Source: Streptomyces nodosus (lineage in GTDB: Bacteria; Actinomycetota; Actinomycetes; Streptomycetales; Streptomycetaceae). Taken from it: DNA of 64,000 nucleotides. Both the position numbers and the translations under genes were made by a program. Below are positions 50,721 through 57,612 of the stretch, one piece after another. Each line of letters opens with the position of its first letter. Positions within the stretch are counted from its first letter, which is position 1. The notes beneath the pieces are model-generated. The model worked only from the letters and a program-made list of their open reading frames with translations, made no database searches and was not told where the DNA came from. The stretch lies in contig NZ_CP023747.1 of the NCBI RefSeq assembly GCF_008704995.1, positions 2,630,501-2,694,500 of the forward strand, given 5' to 3'.

Positions 50721-51296
50721 ATGCCTCTTCCCGCCGGCCCCCGCGGTCGTACCCGCGTCCGCGTCGCCTCCACCGCGACCATGACCGCCCTCCTGCTCGC
50801 CGCACTCACCGGCTGTACGGGCAACGGCAGCGACAGCCGCCACGACGGCGACCACAGCCCGGCGCCGTCGGCCACGGCCGGCGGACTCGCCCTGCCCTCG
50901 CCCCGGTCCGCCCCCACCCCGGCGGCAAGCCTCAGCCCCGCCGCCACCCCCGGTGAGGTCCGCCTCTCGGACGGGCCCTTCACCGACCGGGTCCACATCA
51001 CCGAGCTCGCCCTGGGCAAGGGACCGGCGGCCGTCACCGGGCACCTGGTCGTCACCTCCGACGTCAGCGACCTCATCGCCCTCGAACTGCGAGCCGCCTA
51101 CTACGACACCCGGGGCCGCCTGCTGGGCACCGGCAGCTTCGAGTACGCGGAGGAGGGCGAGGCGGCCCACACCCACGGCGAGCACACCGGCCCGCAGGCC
51201 GAGAACGGCGGAATCGACTTCACCATCCCCGCCAAGGCCCTCCGTGGCACCCCCACCGCCGCCGTGGTCTCCATCCCTGTACTGGTGAACGAATAA
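50721..51296 (+). CDS. Putative lipoprotein
   Basis: A 191-residue secreted protein with a basic N-terminus, a hydrophobic stretch and a lipobox ending LTGC (Cys near residue 32), then a Ser/Pro/Ala linker and a roughly 110-residue beta-rich domain (TDRVHITELALGKGPAAVTGHLVVTSDVSDLIALELRAAYYDTRGRLL). No named domain is recognised. AGGAG precedes the ATG. It may be co-regulated with the phosphatase but has a terminator between them. The IS110 element begins 58 bases after its stop. Confidence 0.8.
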   Translation: MPLPAGPRGRTRVRVASTATMTALLLAALTGCTGNGSDSRHDGDHSPAPSATAGGLALPSPRSAPTPAASLSPAATPGEVRLSDGPFTDRVHITELALGKGPAAVTGHLVVTSDVSDLIALELRAAYYDTRGRLLGTGSFEYAEEGEAAHTHGEHTGPQAENGGIDFTIPAKALRGTPTAAVVSIPVLVNE

Positions 51297-51353
51297 CGGC
51301 CCCTCCACCACCGCCGGCAGGGGGCGGGCGGCCGCCCCGAAGAACCCGATGAT

Positions 51354-51361
51354 GCTCCTAT
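51354..51361. repeat. IS110 boundary repeat, left on the plus strand
   Basis: GCTCCTAT, one of two identical 8-mers bordering the element; on the transposase strand it is ATAGGAGC, after the stop codon. Confidence 0.75.
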
Positions 51362-51366
51362 TGCTG

Positions 51367-52581
51367 TCAAGCGGCTTGGAGCCAGTTGCGGTAGGCGTGG
51401 GCGAGGTCGTCGTCTCGGCGGATTCCGCGTTCGAGGGTGGAGATGGTGGCCGGCCAGACGCCGAAGTGCTTCGCTGCGGCGGTGAGCGTGATGTTCCTGG
51501 ACTGCCGCAGAGGCCGCAGGTCGGCGATGCCGGGGACGGCGACCGTGGTGGTCAGGCAACGGAACATCTCCCGGGCGATGGCCCGTTTCAGCAACCGGAT
51601 GATTTCCTTCTTCGTCCGGCCGGCGGTGGTCTGTCGTGTCACGTACTCGCGGGTGCGCAAGTCGTGGGACATACGGACGAGAGCGATGCGGTAGAGGGCC
51701 GCGTTGGCGGCCCGGTCGCCGCCTCGTGAGAGGCGGTGCCGGTTCGTCCGGCCGCTGGAGGCGGGGACGGGTGCGACTCCGCAGAGGGCCGCGAAGGCCG
51801 CCTCGGTCCGCATGCGTTCGGGGTTGCCTCCCGCCGTGAGCAGGAGCTGGGCGGCGGTGTCGGGGCCGACTCCGTAGGAGGCCCGCAGTCCGGGGTTGTG
51901 GACGGTGACCTCGCTGTCCAGGGCCTTGGTCAGGGCTTCGTGCTCGGCGGTCAGTTCTTTGACGCGCCGGGCGAGGCTCCTGAGCGCGGTGAGGACCGCG
52001 GTGTGGACGGCGTCCCCGCAGGGCCGCAGTCGGGCCAGGGCGTCGGTGCGGTCCGTTCCTTTGAGCTGCCCGTACTTGGCGCGGACGGTGTCGGGGGCGG
52101 TGATGAGGATGTGGCCGATCTGGTTCAGGGCTGCGGTGCGGGCCTTGACGGCGGAGCGGGCGGCGTTGTGCAGGGCGCGTATGCCGGCGACGGTGTCGTC
52201 CTTGGGGGCGCTGGAGGCCCGTCCGGACAGGGCGGCGCGGGCCGCGGCGTAGGCGTCGATGGGATCGGACTTGCCGATGCGGCGGCGTTCGGCCCGGTCG
52301 GGCCGGTTGACCTCGACGACCTGGTGGCCGTGCGAGCGCGCGGCGCGGGTGAAGCCGGCGCCGTAGGAGGCGGTGCCTTCCACCCCGATCGCGATCACGT
52401 GGCCGTGGGCGGCCACAAAGGCCAGGGCCGCGGCGTATCCGGCGCCGGTGGTGGTGAACTCGGCGTCGGCGAGGTGACCGCCGTTGTCGCTGATGACCGC
52501 GACGTGGATGGTGTCGGCATGGGAGTCGACCCCGCCGAACACATCCTGGTCCGCCGTGTCGTCTACGACCGCTGATGTCAT
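51367..52581 (-). CDS. IS110-family DEDD transposase with C-terminal helix-turn-helix
   Basis: Catalyses excision as a circle and insertion through an RNA-guided recombinase mechanism known for IS110 (bridge RNA). The 404-residue protein has the RuvC-like tetrad Asp19 (GGVDSHADT), Glu68 (IGVEGTASYG), Asp106 and Asp109 (KSDPIDAYAA), a coiled-coil, and the Tnp_20 domain with its catalytic serine in PASSGRTNRHRLSRGGDR. The C-terminal residues LTAAAKHFGVWPATISTLERG resemble an XRE-type helix-turn-helix. The gene appears intact. The TGA stop overlaps TTGACA (51365-51370), which would face into the gene when the element is circular. Confidence 0.93.
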   Translation of the reverse strand: MTSAVVDDTADQDVFGGVDSHADTIHVAVISDNGGHLADAEFTTTGAGYAAALAFVAAHGHVIAIGVEGTASYGAGFTRAARSHGHQVVEVNRPDRAERRRIGKSDPIDAYAAARAALSGRASSAPKDDTVAGIRALHNAARSAVKARTAALNQIGHILITAPDTVRAKYGQLKGTDRTDALARLRPCGDAVHTAVLTALRSLARRVKELTAEHEALTKALDSEVTVHNPGLRASYGVGPDTAAQLLLTAGGNPERMRTEAAFAALCGVAPVPASSGRTNRHRLSRGGDRAANAALYRIALVRMSHDLRTREYVTRQTTAGRTKKEIIRLLKRAIAREMFRCLTTTVAVPGIADLRPLRQSRNITLTAAAKHFGVWPATISTLERGIRRDDDLAHAYRNWLQAA

Positions 52582-52658
52582 GCTGATGATGCCTTCCCAG
52601 CCGAAGGTGGGCGCCGGCCGGGTGGCGCAGACAGGACATCGAGGGGGCTTCTGACCAA

Positions 52659-52666
52659 GCTCCTAT
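52659..52666. repeat. IS110 boundary repeat, right on the plus strand
   Basis: GCTCCTAT, identical to 51354-51361, at the end of the element upstream of the transposase gene. Confidence 0.75.
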
Positions 52667-52827
52667 CAGGTCATGTTCCGCCCGGCCGGAGCCATGAGAA
52701 CAGGTCCCGGCGGCCGGACAGAACAGTGGGAAGACAGCCCAGCAGGGCGTCAGTCAGTGGCAGAGCCACGACCACCGGAACCTGAGTATCAGCATCGATG
52801 TCAGTGGCGTCCGCTTCGATGGGCCGC

Positions 52828-53526
52828 ATGACCGTCCATGACGTGGCCCGCATGCTGTCCGATGTCCCGTCCCTGCGAAGGCTCTGCCTGTCCGTGGCGA
52901 TGGCCGAAACCATCGTGAACCCCGGTGCCGAGCGACACCACTCGTTCGATCCGAACTGGTCGGAAACCGAGGAACTGGCCTCCATGGCGAACGGCTCGGG
53001 CGACGAGTTCGACATCGTCTTCTCACCTGCCGGCGCCTATGTACGCGGCTTCGACCACGAGTCCCCGCTCAGTCCGTACCGGCACGACGACACGCCCGAA
53101 CCCTGGCCCGGAGTGGTGGACGCCGTGCCCACGGCCTATCAGCGGTACGTCCGCGAGCCCGCCTTCACCGATGAGGACGGCACTCCTGTGGTGACGGTGT
53201 GCCTGTGGCACGAGGCGGAGACCGGGCGCTGGCAGGCCGGGGAAATCGCCTTCCCCGAAGGACATCCCGACCCCGACGGCTCCGGCTGGCTCTTCGAACT
53301 CCTGCTGGACCCGACTCCCGAAGCCTTCCAGGCGTTCGCCGAGGACTACTACGAGACCGCCGTCGCCATCGAGGCCGTACGCCACATCTACGAACTGCGC
53401 CCCCTGGACCGGGCCCTGATCACCAGCCTCAATCCCACAGCCCCCGTCGAGGACGTCCTTCAGAAAGCCCTGACCATGGGCTACCCCGTCGCACCGGCCC
53501 TGCCCCGCCCCCACGCACCACGCTGA
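52828..53526 (+). CDS. Hypothetical protein
   Basis: A 232-residue soluble protein with no recognised domain. It opens MTVHDVARMLSDVPSLRRLC, has an acidic and Trp-containing middle (EPWPGVVDAVPTAYQRYV, WHEAETGRWQAGEIAFPEG) and a helical end (VRHIYELRPLDRALITSLNPTAPVEDVLQKALTMGYPV). The start may be ten codons earlier at an ATG (52798). Codon bias supports it. It lies immediately beside the IS110 element, so it may be a strain-specific orphan. Confidence 0.65.
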   Translation: MTVHDVARMLSDVPSLRRLCLSVAMAETIVNPGAERHHSFDPNWSETEELASMANGSGDEFDIVFSPAGAYVRGFDHESPLSPYRHDDTPEPWPGVVDAVPTAYQRYVREPAFTDEDGTPVVTVCLWHEAETGRWQAGEIAFPEGHPDPDGSGWLFELLLDPTPEAFQAFAEDYYETAVAIEAVRHIYELRPLDRALITSLNPTAPVEDVLQKALTMGYPVAPALPRPHAPR

Positions 53527-53569
53527 GCCCTCGCGCCGACAGCCCACAGCGGGTGGCGAACCTGCCCGA

Positions 53570-54163
53570 TCACGAGCGCAGGTGCGCCATGAGTTCGCCT
53601 TCGGCCGGATACGGCTCCTCACCGGGCAACAATCGGGCCGCGGAGTCCAGATCACCGCTGCTGACGAGCGCGCGGATCTCGCGGGCGAGCGGCGTCACGT
53701 CCCTGATGCCCACCGTCCACTCGTCCGCGTACCGCCGCACGGCGTCCCCGGAGAGCCCGAGTTGCAGCGAGCGGTAGGGCAGGGGCTGCAAGTGCAGATC
53801 GCGCTCGGGGTCCCACTGGACGCGGGCCGGCGCGCGCTTCAACTCGCGCTGCCAGGTACTGCGGTCGGAGTGCAGCCCACGTACATAGCTCGACAGGCAC
53901 GCATGGCGCAGCGCCCACTCGAAGCCGACACGGCTGATCTCGATCCCGAGAACGGTCTCCTGCCCCTCCTTGGTGCCCCAGCCGCAGCGGTACATCATCC
54001 ACAGGAACGACGGCTTGATCCATGTCATACGGTCCCGCTTCCACGCGGCGGGGAAACGGCCCCCACGAACCGCGGGCACACCGATCTCAGGGGAATAAGC
54101 CTGGTAGACGGTGACCGTGGAGACCGTGTAGAGCGCGCGGATCCCGTGCTGGGGTTCATCCAT
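53570..54163 (-). CDS. DUF4291-family protein
   Basis: The 197-residue protein has the family's conserved run: IRALYTVSTVTVYQAYSPEIGVPAVRGGRF, then DRMTWIKPSFLWMMYRCGWGTKEGQETVLGIEISR, and HLQPLPYRSLQLGLSGDAVRRYADEW. DUF4291 proteins are found widely in actinobacteria; their function is not known. A C-terminal helical extension is present. It is convergent with the preceding gene. Confidence 0.88.
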   Translation of the reverse strand: MDEPQHGIRALYTVSTVTVYQAYSPEIGVPAVRGGRFPAAWKRDRMTWIKPSFLWMMYRCGWGTKEGQETVLGIEISRVGFEWALRHACLSSYVRGLHSDRSTWQRELKRAPARVQWDPERDLHLQPLPYRSLQLGLSGDAVRRYADEWTVGIRDVTPLAREIRALVSSGDLDSAARLLPGEEPYPAEGELMAHLRS

Positions 54164-54304
54164 GGTGCACAGCCTGAAGCCGACGACTCCCCGTCGGCCA
54201 TCGGTTTTCGCACCTCACCGGTCGCACGCGTGACGCCGCTCCCCCGTGCGACCGGTCGCCGCGCGAGCCCTCACGGGACACCCTTGCGTCGATAGGGTGA
54301 CCGC

Positions 54305-54847
54305 ATGCAGACACGGGGGCGCAGGATCAGGTTCACGGCGGTACTGGCGGTGGTGGTGCTCGCGCTGACGGGCTTCTCCGAGAGCCGCGGGCACGGGCAC
54401 AGCCGGCACAGCGGCAGTGGCGGGGGCGGGGGTGGATGCAGCAACTCGCACCAGGATCACGACAGTTCATCGTCCGGTGGCTCCTACGGCGGCTCGGGCT
54501 ACGGAAGCACCGGCGGGACTTACCACCACCGGCAGACATCCACTCCGACGACCGGCAGCGGCACCGGACAGCCGTTGCAGGACGCCACAGTGAAGCTGAT
54601 CAGCTGCGCGACGCAGAACAAGCCGTACGCGACCGTCGAGGTCAGTAACCCCAACGACAGAAAGGCTGAGTTCGAGGCCCGGGTCACCTTCTACGACGCG
54701 GAAGGGACCCCGCTCCTGGAGAACTCGTCCCCCGTGGTCCCGGTGTCCGCGAAGGAAAAGGAATTCGCCCGGGTGGCCCTCGACAAACGATTCCTGTCAT
54801 CGGTCGACCACTGCGAGGCGAACCCCTCGGCATCACCGAGGAGTTGA
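54305..54847 (+). CDS. Secreted small protein with Ser/Gly/His-rich linker
   Basis: A 180-residue protein with a signal peptide (RRIRFTAVLAVVVLALTGFSES), a low-complexity linker with many His, Ser and Gly (HGHSRHSGSGGGGGG and DHDSSSSGGSYGGSGYG), and a beta-sandwich-like domain (VKLISCATQNKPYATVEVSNPNDRKAEFEARVTFYDAEGTPLLENSSPVVPVSAKE) ending in a second Cys (VDHCEAN), which could pair with the first. The domain resembles the extracellular part of the lipoprotein at 50.7 kb in style only. No function is assigned. Confidence 0.72.
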   Translation: MQTRGRRIRFTAVLAVVVLALTGFSESRGHGHSRHSGSGGGGGGCSNSHQDHDSSSSGGSYGGSGYGSTGGTYHHRQTSTPTTGSGTGQPLQDATVKLISCATQNKPYATVEVSNPNDRKAEFEARVTFYDAEGTPLLENSSPVVPVSAKEKEFARVALDKRFLSSVDHCEANPSASPRS

Positions 54848-54886
54848 GGTGCCCGTCTGAAGCCGGCCGATGCCCTGACCGCCGGT

Positions 54887-55357
54887 TCAGCCGCGGTGGC
54901 AACCCATGGACGCGGAGGCCGGTTCGGTGGTCCGGGTGGTGCAGCAGCCGTCGTCGGCCGCGTTGAGGGCGGCGCTCTTGCCGAGGGTGTCGGCGTCGGC
55001 CTTGACGACATAGACCTCCCAGGGCTCCTTGCCGGGGCCGTGCACCCAGACCTTGTCCTGGAGGGCGTAGCAGCAGGAGGTGTCATTCTCCTCGAAGGTG
55101 GCCAGACCGGCATCCTTGAGACGGGTGGTGGCGGCGTCGACCTGGTCGGTGGACTCGACCTCGACGCCGAGGTGGTCGAGGCGGGTTTCCTCGCCGGGCT
55201 CGCCCTCGATCAGGACGAGCTTGAGCGGGGGCTCGGTGAGGGCGAAGTTGGCGTAACCCTCGCGTCGCTTGGCCGGTTCGGCGCCGAACAGCTTCGCGTA
55301 GAAGGTGATCGACGCCTCCAGGTCGCCGACCCGCAGGGCGAGCTGGGCACGGGGCAT
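54887..55357 (-). CDS. arsI: ArsI/CadI-family metalloenzyme (C-As lyase-like)
   Basis: ArsI is an iron-dependent extradiol dioxygenase-fold enzyme that demethylates trivalent methylarsenicals and aromatic arsenicals. The 156-residue protein is a single vicinal-oxygen-chelate domain. Expected ligands are visible: a Gln near the N-terminus (AQLALRVGDL), His62 (RLDHLGVEV), Glu114 (PWEVYVVKAD) and the vicinal Cys95-Cys96 pair (DTSCCYAL) that binds the arsenical. A Cys-rich tail (DDGCCTTRTT, MGCHRG) adds more thiols. GGGAG precedes the ATG. It is divergent from arsR across 83 bases containing likely operators. Confidence 0.9.
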   Translation of the reverse strand: MPRAQLALRVGDLEASITFYAKLFGAEPAKRREGYANFALTEPPLKLVLIEGEPGEETRLDHLGVEVESTDQVDAATTRLKDAGLATFEENDTSCCYALQDKVWVHGPGKEPWEVYVVKADADTLGKSAALNAADDGCCTTRTTEPASASMGCHRG

Positions 55358-55392
55358 GACAGGGCTCCCATCGACTGCATTGCATTGACGTC

Positions 55393-55439
55393 TGTCGATA
55401 TAAGGTTGTGCGTTGAATCGAAGAATGTCAATATAGACA
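55393..55439. promoter_or_regulatory. Probable ArsR operator, two TGTCRATATA repeats
   Basis: TGTCGATATA at 55393-55402 and TGTCAATATA at 55426-55435 are near-identical direct repeats 33 bases apart (three helical turns). The second is part of TGTC-AATATA-GACA, a palindrome. They lie in the A/T-rich gap between arsI and arsR, so they may control both directions. arsR has no ribosome-binding site and begins right after, so it may be leaderless. Confidence 0.6.
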
Positions 55440-55440
55440 C

Positions 55441-55821
55441 ATGTCGAAGCAAGAGCTTGTGGTGCTCGGACAGAGCGACGAGAACGGCGGATGCTGCCCC
55501 GGGCTGGTGACCACCCCCTTGGACGAGGACCAGGCGGCGGAGCTGGCGAAGCTGTTCAAGGCGCTGGGCGACCCGGTACGCCTGCGCCTGCTGTCGATGA
55601 TCGCCTCACGGGCGGGCGGTGAGGTCTGTGTCTGTGACCTGACCCCGGCCTTCGATCTGTCCCAGCCGACGATCTCGCATCACCTCAAGCTGCTGCGGCA
55701 GGCCGGTCTGATCGACTGCGAGCGGCGCGGCACATGGGTCTACTACTGGGCCCTGCCCGCCACCCTCGACCGGCTCGCCGCCTTCCTGAAGACGTCGCAG
55801 ACGGCCGAGACGACCGCATGA
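55441..55821 (+). CDS. arsR: ArsR/SmtB-family arsenic-responsive repressor
   Basis: A 126-residue winged-helix repressor that leaves DNA on binding As(III). It has the metal-binding CVCDL motif (Cys63, Cys65) at the start of helix 3 and the recognition helix in LSQPTISHHLKLLRQAGL. An N-terminal vicinal Cys18-Cys19 pair (GGCCPG) offers extra thiols. The wing is ERRGTWVYYWALP. It overlaps the aquaporin gene by ATGA, so the operon reads arsR-aquaporin-arsC-acetyltransferase. Confidence 0.94.
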   Translation: MSKQELVVLGQSDENGGCCPGLVTTPLDEDQAAELAKLFKALGDPVRLRLLSMIASRAGGEVCVCDLTPAFDLSQPTISHHLKLLRQAGLIDCERRGTWVYYWALPATLDRLAAFLKTSQTAETTA

Positions 55822-56561
55822 GCGCCCCGCTGGGCCGCCGGGCCGCCGCCGAAGCCGTGGGATCGGCCGCCCTGGTCGCGGTGGTCGTCGGCTCCGGCAT
55901 CCAGGCCACCGAGCTGACCAGGGATGTCGGCGTGCAACTGCTGGCCAACTCGCTGGCCACGGTCTTCGGCCTGGGCGTGCTCATCGCGCTCCTGGGGCCG
56001 GTCTCCGGGGCGCACTTCAACCCCGTCGTCACCCTCGCCGCCTGGCTCACCGGCCGCCGCAGCGAGGACGCACCGACCTCGCGGGACGTCGCCGCCTACA
56101 TCCCGGCCCAGTTCATGGGAGCCATCGTCGGAGCCGTCGTGGCCGACGCCATGTTCGGCGAACCGCTCGTCCGTTGGTCCACCCATGACCGCTCCGCCGG
56201 TCACCTGTGGCTGGGCGAGGTGGTCGCGACCGCCGGACTCGTCCTGCTGATCTTCGGCCTGGCCCGCTCCGACCGCGCCCACTTCGGCCCGGTGGCCGTG
56301 GCGTCGTACATCGGAGCGGCGTACTGGTTCACGTCCTCCACCTCGTTCGCGAACCCGGCGGTCACCATCGGCCGGGCCTTCACCGACACCTTCGCCGGCA
56401 TCGCGCCCGGCTCGCTCGGCCCGTTCATCGTGGCCCAACTGGTGGGTGCCGCGCTGGGGCTGGGGCTGATGCTCGCGGTCTTCGGACGCCCGGCACCCGC
56501 ACAGACCGCAACCGACCCTCTCCAGGGCGAACCCGAACTCGCCGCGCCCACACTCCCCTGA
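55818..56561 (+). CDS. Aquaglyceroporin (MIP family), probable arsenite channel
   Basis: A 247-residue six-TM channel with the two pore-forming half-helices HFNPVVTLA and FANPAVTIGRAF; the first NPA is NPV. In some bacteria an aquaglyceroporin next to ArsC exports As(III) downhill, as with AqpS in Sinorhizobium. The gene overlaps arsR (ATGA) and is followed by arsC, which supports that role here. No Acr3 or ArsB pump is visible in this cluster. The ATG at 55818 is fixed by the overlap and by the start of the first TM helix. Confidence 0.87.
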   Translation: MSAPLGRRAAAEAVGSAALVAVVVGSGIQATELTRDVGVQLLANSLATVFGLGVLIALLGPVSGAHFNPVVTLAAWLTGRRSEDAPTSRDVAAYIPAQFMGAIVGAVVADAMFGEPLVRWSTHDRSAGHLWLGEVVATAGLVLLIFGLARSDRAHFGPVAVASYIGAAYWFTSSTSFANPAVTIGRAFTDTFAGIAPGSLGPFIVAQLVGAALGLGLMLAVFGRPAPAQTATDPLQGEPELAAPTLP

Positions 56562-56591
56562 CCGGCCTCCGCCCAGAAAGACACACCGGCC

Positions 56592-57014
56592 ATGAACACC
56601 TCCGCCGAACGTCCCTCCGTGCTGTTCGTCTGTGTCCACAACGCCGGGCGCTCCCAAATGGCCGCAGCGTTCCTCACCCACCTGGCGGGCGACCGCATAC
56701 AGGTCCGCTCTGCCGGATCCGCGCCCGCCGACACGGTCAACCCGGCCGTCGTCGAAGCGATGTCGGAGGCAGGCATCGACATCTCCGCCGAGGTACCCAA
56801 GGTGCTCACGGCCGAAGCCGTCCAGGCCTCCGATGTGGTCATCACCATGGGCTGCGGCGACACCTGCCCCGTCTTCCCCGGCAAGCGCTACCTCGACTGG
56901 GCGCTCCCCGACCCGGCCGGGCAGGGCGTCGACGCCGTCCGCCCGATCCGCGACGAGATCGAGAAGCGCATCCACGGCCTGCTCGACGAGATCGCCCCGA
57001 CGAGCCAAGCGTGA
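56592..57014 (+). CDS. arsC: Arsenate reductase, thioredoxin-coupled (LMW-phosphatase type)
   Basis: Reduces As(V) to As(III) for export. The 140-residue protein has the P-loop CVHNAGRSQ (Cys14-x5-Arg20) and the pair of cysteines in MGCGDTCPVFPGK used in the thioredoxin-linked relay, like Staphylococcus aureus ArsC. The final stop overlaps the next gene's GTG (GTGA). Three-cysteine composition sets it apart from the glutaredoxin-type ArsC of enterobacteria. Confidence 0.95.
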   Translation: MNTSAERPSVLFVCVHNAGRSQMAAAFLTHLAGDRIQVRSAGSAPADTVNPAVVEAMSEAGIDISAEVPKVLTAEAVQASDVVITMGCGDTCPVFPGKRYLDWALPDPAGQGVDAVRPIRDEIEKRIHGLLDEIAPTSQA

Positions 57015-57517
57015 GTGCCGCGACCGACGTCCGCATCGCGGCCATGGGCCCCGAGCACGCCGACGAGGTTCTGAGGATCTACCGACTCGGCATCGACGAG
57101 GGCAACGCCACCTTCGAGACCACCGCGCCCACCTGGGAACGATTCAACGCCACCAAGCTGTCCGACCACCGGCACATCGCCGTGGACCAAAGGGGCAAGG
57201 TGCTGGGCTGGGTGGCGGCGGTGCCGGTGTCCGACCGGTGCGTCTATGCCGGCGTGGTCGAACACTCGGTGTACGTCCACCCCGACGCCCGCAGTCGAGG
57301 AATCGGCACGGCGTTGCTGAACGCGTTGATCGCCTCGACCGAAACAGCGGGCATCTGGACCATCCAGTCAGGCATCTTCCCCGAGAACACCAGCAGCCTC
57401 GCCCTGCACCAGAGGGTGGGCTTCCGCATCATCGGCACGCGCGAACGCATCGGCCGGCATCACGGCGTATGGCGCGACGTCGTACTCATCGAACGCCGCA
57501 GCCCTGCGGTCGCATAG
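57011..57517 (+). CDS. ArsN1/phosphinothricin-type N-acetyltransferase
   Basis: A 168-residue GNAT of the PAT/Bar group. It has GNATFETTAPTWERF, HRHIAVDQRGKVLGWVAAVPVSDRCVYAGVVEHSVYVHPDARSRGIGTALLNALIASTE (the acetyl-CoA loop is RSRGIG) and GIWTIQSGIFPENTSSLALHQRVGF. In arsenic operons this subgroup (ArsN1) acetylates arsinothricin, the arsenic analogue of phosphinothricin. Its place, translationally coupled to arsC, points that way, but phosphinothricin resistance or an unrelated amine is possible. A hairpin follows. Confidence 0.88.
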   Translation: MSAATDVRIAAMGPEHADEVLRIYRLGIDEGNATFETTAPTWERFNATKLSDHRHIAVDQRGKVLGWVAAVPVSDRCVYAGVVEHSVYVHPDARSRGIGTALLNALIASTETAGIWTIQSGIFPENTSSLALHQRVGFRIIGTRERIGRHHGVWRDVVLIERRSPAVA

Positions 57518-57556
57518 TAGCGTACACCGCGCATTCAAACGCCACCAGACACCAGC

Positions 57557-57585
57557 GGGCCCCCTCGCCATAGGAAAGGGGGCCC
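57557..57585. terminator. Terminator between the arsenic operon and the radical SAM gene
   Basis: A 9-bp perfect stem (GGGCCCCCT at 57557-57565 with AGGGGGCCC at 57577-57585) between convergent genes. Confidence 0.7.
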
Positions 57586-57612
57586 ATCACTCGATCGAGT
57601 GCCTCGCTCACC

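Larger units (their letters stand above)
51354..52666 (-). mobile_element. IS110-family insertion sequence, about 1.3 kb
   Basis: Contains one DEDD transposase gene (51367-52581) and short noncoding ends of 77 bases upstream and about 5-13 bases downstream of it. The 8-mer GCTCCTAT stands at both boundaries (51354-51361 and 52659-52666, offset 1305 bases), as expected for the core repeat of an IS110-type insertion. There are no terminal inverted repeats, which is also typical of this family. Confidence 0.85.

Noticed and set aside
51101..52639. 512-residue minus-strand frame overlapping the transposase
   Set aside because: Extremely Arg/Pro/His-rich sequence in a shifted frame; the DEDD tetrad is in the other frame.
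57011..57517. Straight phosphinothricin acetyltransferase gene (bar/pat) for antibiotic self-resistance
   Set aside because: Sequence cannot separate Bar from ArsN1, but the 4-bp coupling to arsC makes the arsenic role more likely; kept as an alternative in the feature.
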